A stretch of 8,359 bases of DNA from Clostridiales bacterium (GTDB taxonomy: Bacteria; Bacillota; Clostridia; Oscillospirales; Acutalibacteraceae), in the NCBI GenBank assembly GCA_022791355.1, contig JAAVYX010000091.1:1-8359 (forward strand). The letters run 5' to 3'. The notes beneath the pieces are model-generated. The model was not told the origin of the DNA and searched no databases. It saw only the letters and a program-made list of their open reading frames with translations. Positions 1-6,809 of this stretch are shown here, one piece after another. How positions within the stretch are numbered: the stretch's first letter is position 1; the number at the start of each line of letters is the position of its first letter. The position numbers were made by a program, and so were the translations under genes.

Positions 1-2460
1 ATGGTGGGCGACGTCAAGCAGAGCATCTACCGTTTCCGCCACGCCAATCCCGACAACTTTATGTCCCGGAAGAATAGCTATCCCTTACTTGAAGGTCTGG
101 ATCCTCAAAGGGAGGGGCCGGCCAAGGTGGTTTTGGGCAGCAACTTCCGCAGCCGGGCGGGGGTCTGCGGGTACGTCAATTTTCTCTTTGGCCTGCTGAT
201 GTCCGAAGAGGCGGGGGAGATGGACTATACCGAGGAGGAACGGCTGCTGCCAGCCGCCGTCTTTCCCAAGCGAGACGAGGCCGACGTGGAGCTGCATCTG
301 CTCAACTGCCGCCAGGAGGGGGAAAAACGGGAGCAGGCCGAGGCCCGCTACATCGCCCGGTATATACGCGGCTATATGGACGGTAAACCCCGCCTGCGGG
401 ACAGGGAAGCGCCCGACCGTCTGCGGCCCGCCCGGTTCGGGGATTTTACCATCCTGCTCCGCTCGCCCTCCAGCCGTGCGCAAATCTATGTAAACGAGCT
501 GCGCCGGCAGGGCATACCGGTCTGGGCCGACCTGGGCGGCTTTTTGCAGACGACCGAAATCATGACCTTTTTGTCCCTTTTGCAGGTTATCGACAATCCT
601 CGCCGGGAGGTGGCCCTCTTAGCCGTCCTGCTTTCCCCCCTGTTTGGCTTTACCCCCGAAGAGGCGGCCCAAATCCGTATCGGCAGCCGGCGGGGGGGCT
701 TGTATCCCGCCCTGCTGCGGGCGGCCAAGGACGACCCCAAGTGCGCCGCCTTTCTGGAAACCCTGCGGGCATACCGGCAGATGGCTGTCACCCTGTCGGT
801 GGAGGCCCTGATCCGGCGGCTGTACGAGATCACCGGCTACACGGCCCTGGTCCTGGCCCTGCCCGACGGTCAGCGCCGCCGGGCCAATCTCCTGCTTTTG
901 CTGGACTACGCCAGGACCTTTGACGCCGAGGAGGGCGGTCTGTCCGGCTTTCTGCGGTTTATGGATAAGCTGGGGGAATCGGAGAACCTGAAGTCCGCCC
1001 CGGCGGCGGGGCAGGGGGGCGAGGCGGTCAAGATCATGAGTATACACGCCTCCAAGGGGCTTCAGTTTCCGGTCTGCATCCTGGCGGCCGGTTCCTCCCG
1101 CTTCAACAAGGCCGACAGTACCGACAGTCTGTTGGTTCACGAAAAGGGCGGCGTCGGCTTCAAGCTCTACGATGAGGCCCAGGGAATGCGCTATACCACG
1201 GCAGCCAGGGAGGCCATCGCCCTGCTCACCGACGAGGCGGCCATGGCCGAGGAGCTGCGTCTGCTGTACGTGGCCCTGACCCGGGCGGAGGAAAAGCTGG
1301 CGCTGCTGGTCTGCGAGGACAACCTGGAACGCAGCTTGGCCCGTCTGGCCGGCGGGCTCCAGCAGGAGGGGGAAGGGGTGGACCCGGCGACGGTCCTGTC
1401 CGCCCGCGGGTACGCCGACTGGATGCTGACAGCGGGTCTGCTGCACCCCGACGGCGCGGCCCTGCGCACCCTGGCCGGCCTATCCTTATCGCCGGCCCCC
1501 GCCGAGGGCCGTATGGCGGTCTTTCTGGAGGACGATGCGGCGGTATCGCCCAAGCCGGAGACCGGCCCAACCTCGGCGGCCCTGTCCCAAACAGCCGCAG
1601 CGCAGGCGGCCGCGGAGCAGATAACCCTGTCCCAAACAGCCCTATCTCAGACAGCCGCAGCGCAGACGGCCCTTTCTCAAACAGATGTATCACAGACAGC
1701 CGTATCCCAAACGGCCGACGGGCAGCTCTCCTTTTTCCAGGAGGCCGGCGATGGAGAGCGCGCCGAACAGACGCGGCTGGCGGCCGAGCTGGACGCCCGT
1801 TTCGACTATGTTTACCCCTACGAGGGTCTCAACGAGCTGACCGCCAAAACCGGCGTGGCCAAGCTGGTGGAGCAGCGGGCCGACCGGGCTTTCGCCTTCA
1901 CCCGACGGCCGGCCTTTCTGGCCAAGAGCGGCCTTACGCCGGCCGAGCGTGGCGTGGCGGTGCACGCCTTCATGCAGTTTGCCGATTACGAGGCGGCGGC
2001 CCGGGATCCCGCGGCCGAGCTGGAGCGTCTGGCCGACCGGGGATTTTTAACCGTCCAGCAGGCAGACGCCATCGACCCGGCGGTACTGCGGCGGTTTTTC
2101 GACGGTCCCCTATATAAGCGGCTGGCGGCGGCCGTTTGTCTGGACCGGGAGGTCCGGTTTTTGACCGAGCTGCCCGCCCGGCGTATCGACCCCGCTCTGT
2201 CGGAGCGTTTATCCGGCGAGAGGGTGGTAGTGCAGGGTGTGGCCGACTGCGTTTTTGAGGAGCCGGACGGATTGGTAATCCTGGATTTCAAGACCGACCG
2301 GGGCAAAAGCCTGGAGCAGCTGCTGGAGGATTACGGCGACCAGCTGCGAGTCTACGCCGAGGCCCTGCGGGATACCTACCAGAAACCGGTGAAGGAATGC
2401 GTGCTCTATGCCTTTGGACAGGGCGCGTCCATATCCTTCCCGCCGGCCCAGAACGCATGA
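1..2460 (+). CDS. addA: ATP-dependent helicase/nuclease subunit A (AddA), 5'-truncated
   Basis: This is the C-terminal 819 residues of AddA, the helicase-nuclease subunit of the AddAB complex. AddAB resects double-strand DNA ends and loads RecA for recombinational repair. Visible helicase motifs are III (GDVKQSIYR, residues 3-11), IV (NFRS, 48-51), V (IMSIHASKGLQFP, 345-357) and VI (LLYVALTRAEEKL, 421-433). The C-terminal RecB-like nuclease has H655, D749, the D762-F-K764 pair and Q781 in a QLRVYAEAL motif, so its active site looks intact. Walker A and motif II lie before base 1. Full-length AddA proteins run about 1,150-1,250 residues, so roughly 350-430 are missing, and the ATG at base 1 is an internal methionine. 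The linker between helicase and nuclease (about 526-580) is an unusual pentapeptide repeat. addB normally lies upstream of addA and would be off the left edge. The stop is TGA at 2458-2460, and no gene follows closely. Confidence 0.95.
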   Translation: MVGDVKQSIYRFRHANPDNFMSRKNSYPLLEGLDPQREGPAKVVLGSNFRSRAGVCGYVNFLFGLLMSEEAGEMDYTEEERLLPAAVFPKRDEADVELHLLNCRQEGEKREQAEARYIARYIRGYMDGKPRLRDREAPDRLRPARFGDFTILLRSPSSRAQIYVNELRRQGIPVWADLGGFLQTTEIMTFLSLLQVIDNPRREVALLAVLLSPLFGFTPEEAAQIRIGSRRGGLYPALLRAAKDDPKCAAFLETLRAYRQMAVTLSVEALIRRLYEITGYTALVLALPDGQRRRANLLLLLDYARTFDAEEGGLSGFLRFMDKLGESENLKSAPAAGQGGEAVKIMSIHASKGLQFPVCILAAGSSRFNKADSTDSLLVHEKGGVGFKLYDEAQGMRYTTAAREAIALLTDEAAMAEELRLLYVALTRAEEKLALLVCEDNLERSLARLAGGLQQEGEGVDPATVLSARGYADWMLTAGLLHPDGAALRTLAGLSLSPAPAEGRMAVFLEDDAAVSPKPETGPTSAALSQTAAAQAAAEQITLSQTALSQTAAAQTALSQTDVSQTAVSQTADGQLSFFQEAGDGERAEQTRLAAELDARFDYVYPYEGLNELTAKTGVAKLVEQRADRAFAFTRRPAFLAKSGLTPAERGVAVHAFMQFADYEAAARDPAAELERLADRGFLTVQQADAIDPAVLRRFFDGPLYKRLAAAVCLDREVRFLTELPARRIDPALSERLSGERVVVQGVADCVFEEPDGLVILDFKTDRGKSLEQLLEDYGDQLRVYAEALRDTYQKPVKECVLYAFGQGASISFPPAQNA
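1579..1728 (+). repeat. 15-bp coding minisatellite, ten units, in the AddA linker
   Basis: Ten consecutive 15-bp units encode pentapeptides related to ALSQT, AAAQT and AVSQT (residues 527-576). Glutamine falls at every fifth residue: 530, 535, 540 and so on to 575, and again at 580 just outside. Units 1 and 4 (gccctgtcccaaaca, accctgtcccaaaca) differ by one base, and so do units 2 and 6. This points to recent slippage or unequal crossing-over. The length is a multiple of three, so changes in copy number keep the frame. The repeat lies between helicase motif VI and the nuclease domain, where a flexible tether is tolerated. Confidence 0.9.
1723..1737 (+). other. Candidate sliding-clamp-binding pentapeptide QLSFF in AddA
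   Basis: Residues 575-579 read QLSFF, close to the bacterial beta-clamp-binding consensus QL(S/D)LF. The motif follows directly after the last minisatellite unit, in a segment predicted to be a disordered linker, which is where such motifs usually sit. Only the match and its position are seen. Clamp binding by AddA is an inference, and a five-residue match can arise by chance. Confidence 0.35.
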
Positions 2461-2571
2461 TCGAACGTTATTCATCTGACGCGTAACCTGGCGCTTAGCA
2501 GAAAATAAGACCTATACCCTGCGCAAATTTTCCCGTTCAGCCTCAAATGAGAACATATAGACCGATTGAAA

Positions 2572-2602
2572 AGGCCCTTTGTCAAAGACTGGCGAAGGGC
2601 CT
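2572..2602 (+). terminator. Weak hairpin downstream of addA, possible terminator
   Basis: AGGCCCTT (2572-2579) and AAGGGCCT (2595-2602) form a perfect 8-bp stem around a 15-nt loop, 112 bp after the addA stop. The plus-strand side is followed by ATTTCC, not a real U-tract. Read on the minus strand, the stem is followed by TTTTC. It may end addA transcription weakly, but it is not a textbook intrinsic terminator. Confidence 0.35.
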
Positions 2603-2665
2603 ATTTCCATGCGCAAAAATAAAAAATGAGGTTTGGGCTGCAATGGCTGTTACATATATTCAGAA

Positions 2666-2694
2666 TTGTTGGGATTCCATTCCCAGTTTATATA
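2666..2694 (+). promoter_or_regulatory. Second-rank promoter-like element with a palindrome in its spacer
   Basis: TTGTTG (2666-2671) and TATATA (2689-2694) are spaced by 17 bp. The near-palindrome TGGGATTCCATTCCCA (2670-2685) fills most of the spacer, a place where an operator could sit. Both hexamers are imperfect in an A+T-rich patch, so this may be chance. It would give a longer leader than the promoter at 2740. Confidence 0.2.
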
Positions 2695-2739
2695 TATTGC
2701 GCTGTTGTTTATCTTGGTTGCGCGGGAAGACGCAAGGCC

Positions 2740-2768
2740 TTGTAAAGCGCATGCGTTTATGTCATAAT
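2740..2768 (+). promoter_or_regulatory. Predicted sigma-A-type promoter for the GH172 gene
   Basis: The -35 box is TTGTAA (2740-2745, four of six to TTGACA). The spacer is 17 bp and the -10 box is CATAAT (2763-2768, five of six to TATAAT). TGT directly before the -10 gives an extended -10 element. The start point would be near 2775, giving a leader of about 100 nt that begins just before the hairpin at 2782. This is the best promoter match in the region. Confidence 0.55.
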
Positions 2769-2781
2769 ACAGGTGAGAAAT

Positions 2782-2818
2782 CGGCAAAAGCCCGGGAGAG
2801 CTCACCGAGCTTTTGCCG
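2782..2818 (+). promoter_or_regulatory. Stable hairpin in the 5' leader of the GH172 gene
   Basis: CGGCAAAAGC (2782-2791) pairs perfectly with GCTTTTGCCG (2809-2818). After a single C-A mismatch, CGG (2793-2795) pairs with CCG (2805-2807) around the 9-nt loop GAGAGCTCA. No U-tract follows, so it is unlikely to be a simple terminator. It lies a few bases after the predicted transcription start and 60 nt before the start codon. A 5' stability element or a regulator-binding hairpin would fit. I do not recognise a known riboswitch fold. Confidence 0.5.
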
Positions 2819-2861
2819 TAAGGAGACAGGAAGCGGGGCGTCCGTGCCACGCAGTATATTT

Positions 2862-2869
2862 AAAGGAGG
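2862..2869 (+). promoter_or_regulatory. Ribosome binding site of the GH172 gene
   Basis: AAAGGAGG lies 9 nt before the ATG at 2879. It is a near-perfect Shine-Dalgarno sequence and fixes the start at 2879, which is also where a signal peptide begins. Confidence 0.9.
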
Positions 2870-2878
2870 AGAGATTCC

Positions 2879-5800
2879 ATGAAACAGGGCAGCAAAATCC
2901 TGGCGGCCGTATTGTCTGTCGCTCTGCTTTTTGGCGCGTTGCCGGTTGCGGCCTGGTCCGCCGGCGGCACGCAGGACGCTTACGGCTGGATCGAAGAGCG
3001 GCAGACCCCCATCGCGTCGGTCACCCGCACCGGCAACGAGGCCTTGAGCCATATCAACGACGGCGTGCTGAACAACCTGAGCAATACCTACGCCCCCAAC
3101 AAGCCGGAGGACTCCATGGATTACTATGGATACGATTTCACCCGTACCTATAAGGTCAAGCGGCTGGTGTATCATTCGGCGCGGAACTATTCCGACGGCG
3201 GCTGGTTCGACGGGGACCCGGTGATCCGGGTAAAGCAAAACGGCGAATGGCGGGAAATCGCCTCCACCGTTTCGCCGGCCTATGACGCCGCCGAGTGGAC
3301 CGCCTACACCTTCGACTTTGACCCGGTGGAATGCGACGGCATTATGCTGTACGGTAAAGCGGGCGGGACGAAACACTTTATCAGCTGCGCCGAGCTGAAG
3401 GTGCTGGGCGAAACGGATGAACGGGATTACCTGGAAACCACCCGGTACGAGTTCGAACGCTATGTGGCCGGCGTCACCGGCGCGGGGGACGTATCGGCCC
3501 AGGATATGCGCTACGCTTCCACAGACGAAAAGCAGTGGAGCAGAGAGTACCATATGTTTTGGAAACGGTCGGTGGAAAATACCGAACTGACCTTCTCCTT
3601 TGACGTAGCGGCAGCCGGAACGTACGATCTGAGCGTACAGGTGACCAAGGCAGGAGACTTTGGCCGCTTTGCCTTTCTCATAGACGATGAGCAGATAGGC
3701 GGCGAGGCCGACCTGCACGGTTCGGGGGTAGCTCCCGCCCTGCTGGCCGACTGGGGCCAGGTCGATCTGACCGCCGGCGCCCATACCTTTACCATTCAGG
3801 CGCTGAGCAGCGAGGCCGGCAGTCTGTATGGCGGATTCGATTATTTCGAGCTGCGGCGGCAGTCGAAAGTACCCGATACTCCCGAGACCACCGAATGGAT
3901 TGAAGGCTCCCTGACGCCTATCGCCGCCGTCGTGCGGGACGGCGCGCTGGCCCTATCCAATATACAGGACGGCGACAAGGCCACCATGACCGACCTCTTC
4001 CGATTCAACAAAACGGCCGACGATGTGGATTACATAGGCTATACCTTCCCGAAGATCCGAACCATATCCGAAGTCCGCTATACCGAAGGCAAGCATTACG
4101 TAGACGGCGGCTGGTTCCGCGAGGCGCCGGAGATCAAGGTATATCAAAACGGCCAATGGGTGGGGATAGAAGCGGCCGTATCGCCGGAATACCGGCCCGG
4201 CCGGTCGGAGGCCTTTGGCGAATATACCTTTACCTTTGAACCGGTGGCATGCGAGGGCGTAATCGTCTCGGGCAAGCCGGGCGGCGACATGTATTTCACC
4301 AGCTGCGCCGAGCTGAAGGTGCTGGCCGAAAAGGAGACGGTCAAGCCCCGGCCCGACCCTGAAATCACCTATTCCTACGCGGACATTGCCGCGCGGCTGT
4401 ACGATATGGAGGCGCTGGCCAAGAATCCGGCCGGCGAGACCTCGGCCCAGTTCACCTCCCGGGACCGCAGCTCCACGTATGATACGGTGACCGGCGAATA
4501 TAAAAATTGGGACGCCAACGGCGACTGGAAGGGGTATATCCGCAAGCAGGAGGACGGCGGCTACGTCATCGCCGAGATGGAGGGTCCCGGCTTTATCAAC
4601 CGGCTGTGGATGGCCTACGGCTGGACCGGGCGGGTCAAAATCTACATAGACGGCGGCGAAAGCCCCGCGCTGGACGAGCGCTTTGTGGATTTGTTCACCG
4701 GCCAGGTTTTCCCCTACGACCAGCTGCGTTACCGTTCGGTGAGCCTGGGCGGCAAGATGGGCGGCTTTGACTGCTATGTTCCCATCACCTATAACGAATC
4801 CTGCAAGGTGGTTATGTACGATTCGCCGGAGGATACCTTCGGCAACTTTAGCTACTATATCGTCGGCTACACCTCCCTGCCGGAAACCTGCGCGGTAGAA
4901 AGCTTCTCCTATCCGTTGTCCGGCGAAAACGCGGCCGCCCTGCAAAAGGCCGACGAGACCCTGGAGGCCCGGGACGCCGCGCCGGCCGGCGGCAAGAAGA
5001 GCGAAAAAACCATACGGCTGGAGCCCGGCAAATCGCAGGAGGCCTTTACGGCCGCCGGCGCAGGGGCCATATCCTTCTTGGAGGTAACCCCGGATAAGGG
5101 GGAGGACCTGTCCGACCTGATCCTGTCCATATACTGGGACGGCGCTCAAAAGCCGGCGGTCTATACCGCCTTGGGCGACTTCTTTGCATCGCCCGCCAAG
5201 GCCGGCGCCTATCAGTCCTATGTAACCGGCGTGCGGAAGGACGGTTCTATGTACGCCAGATGGTTTATGCCTTATGGAGACGGCGCGCGTATCGTATTGG
5301 AAAATCGGGGAGAGAAAGCCCGTTCGGTCAATCTTGCGGCGACTGTCACCGCTCTGACCGGCCCGGCCTCTGCCTACGCCCGCTTCGGCGCCGAATGGAA
5401 GCGGATGGGAGACCGGGAGAAGAGCAGCGACCGCTGGCCGGACAGCGAATTTCTCACCTTACAGGGAAGCGGACGCTTTGTAGGCGTATCTATGCATATC
5501 TACCAGATCGCCCAGCAGATATGGTGGGGCGAGGGAGACGAAAAGTTTTTTGTGGATGGGGAAAAGCTCCCCTCCTGGTTCGGCACCGGCTCAGAGGACT
5601 ATTTCGGCTACGCCTGGTGTCAGGCCGCCCTCTTTAACGAGCCGTATCACGGCCAGCCCCTTTGCGAGGGAGCCCGCGGCGTCGAGCAGGTGCAGGACCC
5701 CGGCGACAAGGTGAACTACCGCTGGCATGTCACCGATAATGTGCCCTTCTATGCCTCCTTTGCGGCCAACATGGAAAAGTATTTTAACGACGACGCGGTC

Positions 5801-6799
5801 AAAATGGCGGCCACCTCCTTTTATTACCTGACGCCCGAGGCCGCCGCCGAACATGAGGTCGGCCTTTTCACCGCCGAGGAGCGGGATTTCAACAAGCTTA
5901 CCCCCCAGGAGCCCGCGCTGCGTTACGAGGGGGAGGGCCTGTCGCCTTATCAGGTCTCCTGTACCAGCGGAACCACCAGTATCCAGGATATGGGCTATGC
6001 GACTACACCCGAGCGGCAGTGGAGCGGAAACGCCCAGCTTTGGTGGAAGTGCGGCGGGGAAGGCGGAGAGCTTTCCTTCACGATTCACGCGCCCGCCGCC
6101 GGCGAGTATGAGCTGGCCCTATGGACCACGACGGCAAACGACTATGGAAAGATAACCGTATCCATAGGCGACCAAACCTTTGCGGAAGAGGTTGACTGCT
6201 ATTCCGCCGACCTGAACGTGAAAAAAACGTCGGTAGGCCGCATGACCCTGCCGGCCGGCCGGCAGATTTTGACCCTGCGCTGTACCGGGAAAAACGCTTC
6301 TTCCAAGGGCTATTATATCGGTCTGGATTGTCTGGAGCTGACCCCGCTGGCCCAGCCGCCCGAAGGAATAGCCTTGGATCATACCAAGCTGGAGTTGTTC
6401 GTGGGACAGACTGGTAAGCTGACCGCCGCCGTCCGGCCGGAGGGAGCCGGCGAGCAGACGCTTGTCTGGAGGTCCTCAGACGAAACGGTGATACGGGTAG
6501 ACCAAAACGGAAACCTGACCGCTCTGGCTCCCGGAAAAGCCGCCGTTACCGTAGCCCTGGCGGACAACGACGGGATAGCGGCGACCTGTGAAATTGTCGT
6601 CCGCCCCTTGGGCGACCTGGACGGGGACGGCGAGGTTACCATCCAGGATGTGATGGAGGCCTGTAAAGTACTGGCCCGCCAGTCGGCCGGTAAAGCGCCT
6701 GCGGAGGAAGAAATGGCCTGTGGAAATCTGGACGGAGACGACGCTTTTACCATAGGCGACGTGATGGAGCTCTGTAAAATATTGGCCCGAAAGGCGTAA
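2879..6799 (+). CDS. Secreted dockerin-bearing GH172 (DUF2961) glycoside hydrolase
   Basis: This is a 1306-residue secreted modular enzyme. A Sec signal peptide covers residues 1-25 or 1-28 (KILAAVLSVALLFGALPVAA) and has no lipobox cysteine. Modules in order: discoidin/CBM32-like 37-178; CBM35-like 188-327; second discoidin-like 340-484; GH172 (DUF2961) about 498-986; second CBM35-like 1014-1155; Big2 1162-1242; dockerin 1245-1306. In the catalytic domain, E885 (WWGEGDEKFF) and E906 (GTGSEDYFG) lie 21 residues apart. That is the spacing I recall for acid/base E270 and nucleophile E291 of the Bifidobacterium difructose dianhydride I enzyme. Characterised GH172 enzymes act on alpha-D-fructofuranosides and D-arabinofuranosides; the substrate here is unknown. 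The dockerin suggests docking onto a cohesin protein encoded elsewhere. The gene has its own promoter, leader hairpin and strong ribosome binding site, so it is probably transcribed apart from addA. The family call is firm; the substrate is not. Confidence 0.9.
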   Translation: MKQGSKILAAVLSVALLFGALPVAAWSAGGTQDAYGWIEERQTPIASVTRTGNEALSHINDGVLNNLSNTYAPNKPEDSMDYYGYDFTRTYKVKRLVYHSARNYSDGGWFDGDPVIRVKQNGEWREIASTVSPAYDAAEWTAYTFDFDPVECDGIMLYGKAGGTKHFISCAELKVLGETDERDYLETTRYEFERYVAGVTGAGDVSAQDMRYASTDEKQWSREYHMFWKRSVENTELTFSFDVAAAGTYDLSVQVTKAGDFGRFAFLIDDEQIGGEADLHGSGVAPALLADWGQVDLTAGAHTFTIQALSSEAGSLYGGFDYFELRRQSKVPDTPETTEWIEGSLTPIAAVVRDGALALSNIQDGDKATMTDLFRFNKTADDVDYIGYTFPKIRTISEVRYTEGKHYVDGGWFREAPEIKVYQNGQWVGIEAAVSPEYRPGRSEAFGEYTFTFEPVACEGVIVSGKPGGDMYFTSCAELKVLAEKETVKPRPDPEITYSYADIAARLYDMEALAKNPAGETSAQFTSRDRSSTYDTVTGEYKNWDANGDWKGYIRKQEDGGYVIAEMEGPGFINRLWMAYGWTGRVKIYIDGGESPALDERFVDLFTGQVFPYDQLRYRSVSLGGKMGGFDCYVPITYNESCKVVMYDSPEDTFGNFSYYIVGYTSLPETCAVESFSYPLSGENAAALQKADETLEARDAAPAGGKKSEKTIRLEPGKSQEAFTAAGAGAISFLEVTPDKGEDLSDLILSIYWDGAQKPAVYTALGDFFASPAKAGAYQSYVTGVRKDGSMYARWFMPYGDGARIVLENRGEKARSVNLAATVTALTGPASAYARFGAEWKRMGDREKSSDRWPDSEFLTLQGSGRFVGVSMHIYQIAQQIWWGEGDEKFFVDGEKLPSWFGTGSEDYFGYAWCQAALFNEPYHGQPLCEGARGVEQVQDPGDKVNYRWHVTDNVPFYASFAANMEKYFNDDAVKMAATSFYYLTPEAAAEHEVGLFTAEERDFNKLTPQEPALRYEGEGLSPYQVSCTSGTTSIQDMGYATTPERQWSGNAQLWWKCGGEGGELSFTIHAPAAGEYELALWTTTANDYGKITVSIGDQTFAEEVDCYSADLNVKKTSVGRMTLPAGRQILTLRCTGKNASSKGYYIGLDCLELTPLAQPPEGIALDHTKLELFVGQTGKLTAAVRPEGAGEQTLVWRSSDETVIRVDQNGNLTALAPGKAAVTVALADNDGIAATCEIVVRPLGDLDGDGEVTIQDVMEACKVLARQSAGKAPAEEEMACGNLDGDDAFTIGDVMELCKILARKA
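2987..3412 (+). repeat. Discoidin-like module, copy 1 (residues 37-178)
   Basis: This module and the one at 3896-4330 are diverged copies. Shared landmarks are a WIE start, TPIA, a YTF/YDF beta strand, DGGWF, an I-V-QNG-W strand, VSP-Y and the ending SCAELKVL. The fold resembles F5/8 type C (CBM32-like) carbohydrate-binding modules. The ligand cannot be read from the sequence. Confidence 0.75.
3440..3859 (+). repeat. CBM35-like jelly-roll module, copy 1 (residues 188-327)
   Basis: The module opens with RYEFE, has a QDM-YA-T-E-QWS motif and ends in GGFDYFEL. The same landmarks recur after the catalytic domain at 5918-6343 (RYEGE, QDMGYATTPERQWS, IGLDCLEL). The two copies bracket the second discoidin-like module and the catalytic domain. 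A carbohydrate-binding role is inferred from the CBM6/35-like pattern and the context. Confidence 0.65.
3896..4330 (+). repeat. Discoidin-like module, copy 2 (residues 340-484)
   Basis: This is the second copy of the module at 2987-3412. It keeps WIE, TPIA, DGGWF, VSPEY and the ending TSCAELKVL. The two are clearly diverged along their length, so the duplication is not recent. It abuts the GH172 domain through a short proline-rich linker (about 488-495). Confidence 0.75.
5918..6343 (+). repeat. CBM35-like jelly-roll module, copy 2 (residues 1014-1155)
   Basis: This is the second copy of the module at 3440-3859, placed directly after the catalytic domain. It has W-rich strands (LWWKCGG) and cysteines that copy 1 lacks. 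Its position next to DUF2961 suggests it packs against or assists the catalytic domain. Confidence 0.65.
6611..6796 (+). other. Type I dockerin module (residues 1245-1306)
   Basis: Two calcium-binding segments are present. The first (1246-1257, DLDGDGEVTIQD) is canonical, with D at positions 1, 3, 5 and 12. The second (1283-1294, NLDGDDAFTIGD) has N at position 1 and D in place of the usual glycine at position 6. Each is followed by a helix (VMEACKVLAR, VMELCKILAR). The residues at the usual cohesin-recognition positions 10 and 11 are I-Q and I-G, unlike the Ser/Thr pairs of Clostridium thermocellum. This points to a different cohesin specificity. Confidence 0.88.
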
Positions 6800-6809
6800 T
6801 GCGCCTTTC
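6789..6809 (+). other. Small hairpin with the GH172 stop codon in its loop
   Basis: GAAAGGCG (6789-6796) and CGCCTTTC (6802-6809) form a perfect 8-bp stem around the 5-nt loop TAATG, which contains the TAA stop at 6797-6799. It lies just before the large terminator hairpin. It may stabilise the mRNA end or be part of a tandem terminator. Confidence 0.5.

Larger units (their letters stand above)
2461..2878. other. Intergenic region between addA and the dockerin GH172 gene
   Basis: This 418-bp stretch holds no credible gene. It is clearly richer in A+T than the flanking coding DNA. From left to right it holds a weak hairpin (2572-2602), an A+T-rich patch with a second-rank promoter-like element (2666-2694), a well-formed promoter (2740-2768), a leader hairpin (2782-2818) and the ribosome binding site (2862-2869). 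I see nothing specific in 2461-2560. The 111-codon open frame starting at 2547 has no ribosome binding site and a composition unlike a protein. Confidence 0.7.

Noticed and set aside
1..3. ATG at base 1 as the true start of addA
   Set aside because: It falls just before helicase motif III, so the Walker A and motif II regions must lie upstream of the window.
619..1446. Minus-strand open frame of 275 codons inside addA
   Set aside because: It is antisense to helicase motifs V and VI and has a glutamine/glycine-rich composition typical of shadow frames.
1579..1728. CRISPR array or intergenic tandem repeat
   Set aside because: The units are 15 bp with no spacers and lie in frame inside addA, so this is a coding minisatellite.
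2547..2882. Open frame of 111 codons on the plus strand before the GH172 gene
   Set aside because: It has no ribosome binding site, runs across the promoter and leader hairpin, overlaps the true start at 2879, and its translation resembles no protein family.
2762..3784. Long minus-strand open frame of 340 codons, and a similar one at 3953-5149
   Set aside because: Both are antisense to the well-supported GH172 gene. GC-rich coding DNA often leaves long open antisense frames, and their translations show no domains.
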